Shown: piece after piece, positions 26,188-27,458 of the stretch
How the letters are laid out: every line of letters begins with the position of its first letter
Position numbering within the stretch: position 1 is the first letter of the stretch
IMG/VR virus record: IMGVR_UViG_3300048589_001621
Location: 1-27,458 of that record
Length of the DNA: 27,458 nucleotides
Reading direction: 5' to 3' (one strand)
Source of the DNA: a virus
Made by a program: the position numbers and the translations under genes
The notes under the pieces: generated by a model
The model's input: only the letters and a program-made list of their open reading frames with translations
The model's database searches: none
Told to the model about the DNA's origin: nothing

Positions 26188-27458
26188 GCGCGCACTTCAG
26201 GACCTGGACGGACCCGGACGGGAACCTCATCGTGGAGCAAGGGCTGCTGATCGCGCAGCACTCCACGACCACGTGGTTCCCGGTGGGCGGCGCCGCCACG
26301 GTGATCCGGGAGCCGGTCCGCGACGGCTACCAGCAGGCGGCGCAAGCGGCCGCGGGATTCGCCGGCGGCAGCGGCCGCAACCTGCACGCGGACACGGCCG
26401 CGCCGGGCGGGCTGGTGCCGCTGGATTGGTTCGTGCCGACCGGGCCGGACACCTGGGCCGCGCTCGGCAACGAGGAGGTGATCCTCACCTTCGACCCCGG
26501 CGACGGCAGCGCGCAGATCGAGGACGCGACGGACATCATCGCGACGCTGGCCCCAGGCGTGCGGACGAATCCGGCCGGGACCTTCAACTCGACGGCCTAC
26601 GGCGAGACCTTCAACGGCGCGGCACCGTGGACGCTGGACCTGAGCTACGAGGGAGGCCCCGCGTGGGGCGCGCGCAAGGCGGTCGTGCTTTTCGCCGGGA
26701 CCACGGTGCCCGGCGGCCTCTATTCCCGCACCGGCTGGCAGTCCTGGGAGTGCGACACGGACCCGAGCTGGACCATCACCCTGGACGGCACCGGCGCGGG
26801 CGAGCTCAGCGACGGAGTGGACGTGGTGGCCACCCGCGCGGCCGATCCGGACCGGATCTACGACCCCACCGGCCAGTGGGTCTCCACTCCGGCCGGCGCG
26901 GCCGGCTACGGCGAGCAGATCGAGACGGTGGCCGGCGTGGCCTCGGCCGGGGATTTCCCCGACCAGGAATACCGCCTGGCGGACATCACCGGCCCGGACA
27001 GCACCTGGGTGGGCGTGGACGATGCCACGAAGTTCATCATCTTCGAGTCCGCCTTCGGCGACTGCTACCTGCACGACGAGACGGGCGAAATCGGCGAGCG
27101 GACGAGCACGGCGAGCACGGCGCACTTCGACGGGACCTACACCGCGAACAGCGACGGGGAGGACCGCTACAACGGCGGCGCGGGCTGGACCTACACCGTC
27201 ACGACCGTCACGACCGGCGCGGACTTCTACGGCGAGGTCAGCCTGGCGCGCGGCCTGCCGATCGAGGGCGTGGTCTACGTGGAGATCGCGCGGGACGCCG
27301 GCACCGACGTCGTCTCGGCTGTCTCCGGCCCGATCTGGGGCTCCGCCATCCCCGCGAACACGGCGACCGAGGTCTACTGGCCCATCGCGGCGATCGACAG
27401 CCTGGGGACCGCCTACCAGCTCCAGCTCGGCCCGATCCGCTGGGTGCCCGCGCCGTGA
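26184..27458 (+). CDS. Tail-tip protein with three tandem beta modules
   Basis: The 424-residue gene is complete; its TGA is the last codon of the window. Residues 1-95 form a distinct N-terminal part (MSAHFRTWTDPDGNLIVEQG). Three related blocks then follow at about 98-145, 195-246 and 282-331. Each shows a strand pair with 'tl...G.g...d..d.iatr' and then 'dp.Gt....t..ge.yng'. Examples are LTFDPGDGSAQIEDATDIIA, TITLDGTGAGELSDGVDVVA and IIFESAFGDCYLHDETGEIG. The blocks are joined by other beta-rich stretches. The C-terminus (residues 345-424) is another beta domain. Repeated beta modules fit an elongated tail-tip or adhesin protein. No known family is recognised. Confidence 0.6.
   Translation: MSAHFRTWTDPDGNLIVEQGLLIAQHSTTTWFPVGGAATVIREPVRDGYQQAAQAAAGFAGGSGRNLHADTAAPGGLVPLDWFVPTGPDTWAALGNEEVILTFDPGDGSAQIEDATDIIATLAPGVRTNPAGTFNSTAYGETFNGAAPWTLDLSYEGGPAWGARKAVVLFAGTTVPGGLYSRTGWQSWECDTDPSWTITLDGTGAGELSDGVDVVATRAADPDRIYDPTGQWVSTPAGAAGYGEQIETVAGVASAGDFPDQEYRLADITGPDSTWVGVDDATKFIIFESAFGDCYLHDETGEIGERTSTASTAHFDGTYTANSDGEDRYNGGAGWTYTVTTVTTGADFYGEVSLARGLPIEGVVYVEIARDAGTDVVSAVSGPIWGSAIPANTATEVYWPIAAIDSLGTAYQLQLGPIRWVPAP

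Noticed and set aside
1-27458. tRNA, rRNA or attachment sites
   Set aside because: No cloverleaf-like segment, no rRNA sequence, and no tRNA-derived duplicated core was recognised.

Overview
The window holds most of a prophage or phage genome. It is GC-rich and almost fully coding. Head genes follow the order of bacteriophage Mu: a Mu gp25-like membrane coiled coil, a gp27-like small terminase, a gp28-like large terminase, a gp29/DUF935-like portal, a Mu I-like protease with a nested scaffold, a decoration protein, the major capsid protein, then gp35-, gp36-, F- and G-like proteins. The tail is not Mu-like. There is no sheath gene, and a short tape measure and a hub protein suggest a non-contractile siphovirus tail. 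This mix of Mu head, siphovirus tail and transposase is known from transposable siphoviruses such as Pseudomonas B3 and D3112. The host cannot be proved from the window. GC-rich coding, weak Shine-Dalgarno use, CA-rich leaders and heptameric tandem repeats between genes remind me of Verrucomicrobiota (Luteolibacter-like); treat that as a guess.

Layout. (1) Positions 1-3553, minus strand: a compact early operon read leftward. In transcription order it encodes a ribbon-helix-helix (RHH) protein, a sigma-region-4-like protein, two small proteins, a 340-aa unknown protein, a MarR-like protein, a protein with a DnaA domain IV-like HTH, and the N-terminal part of a probable DDE transposase that runs off the window. 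(2) Positions 3554-3647: a divergent control region with opposed promoters and a 10-bp-spaced direct repeat, between two RHH genes. (3) Positions 3648-5697, plus strand: the second RHH gene, a PH/GRAM-like membrane protein, a lipoprotein and an excisionase-like HTH protein. The membrane protein and lipoprotein look like independently expressed accessory genes. (4) Positions 5811-7132: lysis genes, a holin-like protein with a lipoprotein-like tail and an Amidase_3 endolysin. (5) Positions 7129-17331: packaging and head. (6) Positions 17328-27458: tail completion, tail terminator, tube, a cassette of appendage proteins with a collagen/beta-helix/C1q-like tailspike, tape measure, hub, and a final protein with a three-fold internal repeat.

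How it fits together. The RHH pair probably sets early against late or lysogenic expression from the shared control region. The leftward operon would supply transposition and replication functions, with a DnaA-like DNA binder beside the transposase. The sigma-like and MarR-like proteins are candidate activators. The long rightward operon builds the particle, and many of its genes overlap by 1-4 bases. Many gene borders carry one of three heptamer repeat families, which often supply the stop codon. Several palindromes and hairpins lie in or between genes. The most unusual signals are the border heptamers, the palindromes inside genes, hydrophobic signal-like N-termini on three virion-region proteins, the DnaA-like protein and the repeat-built final protein.
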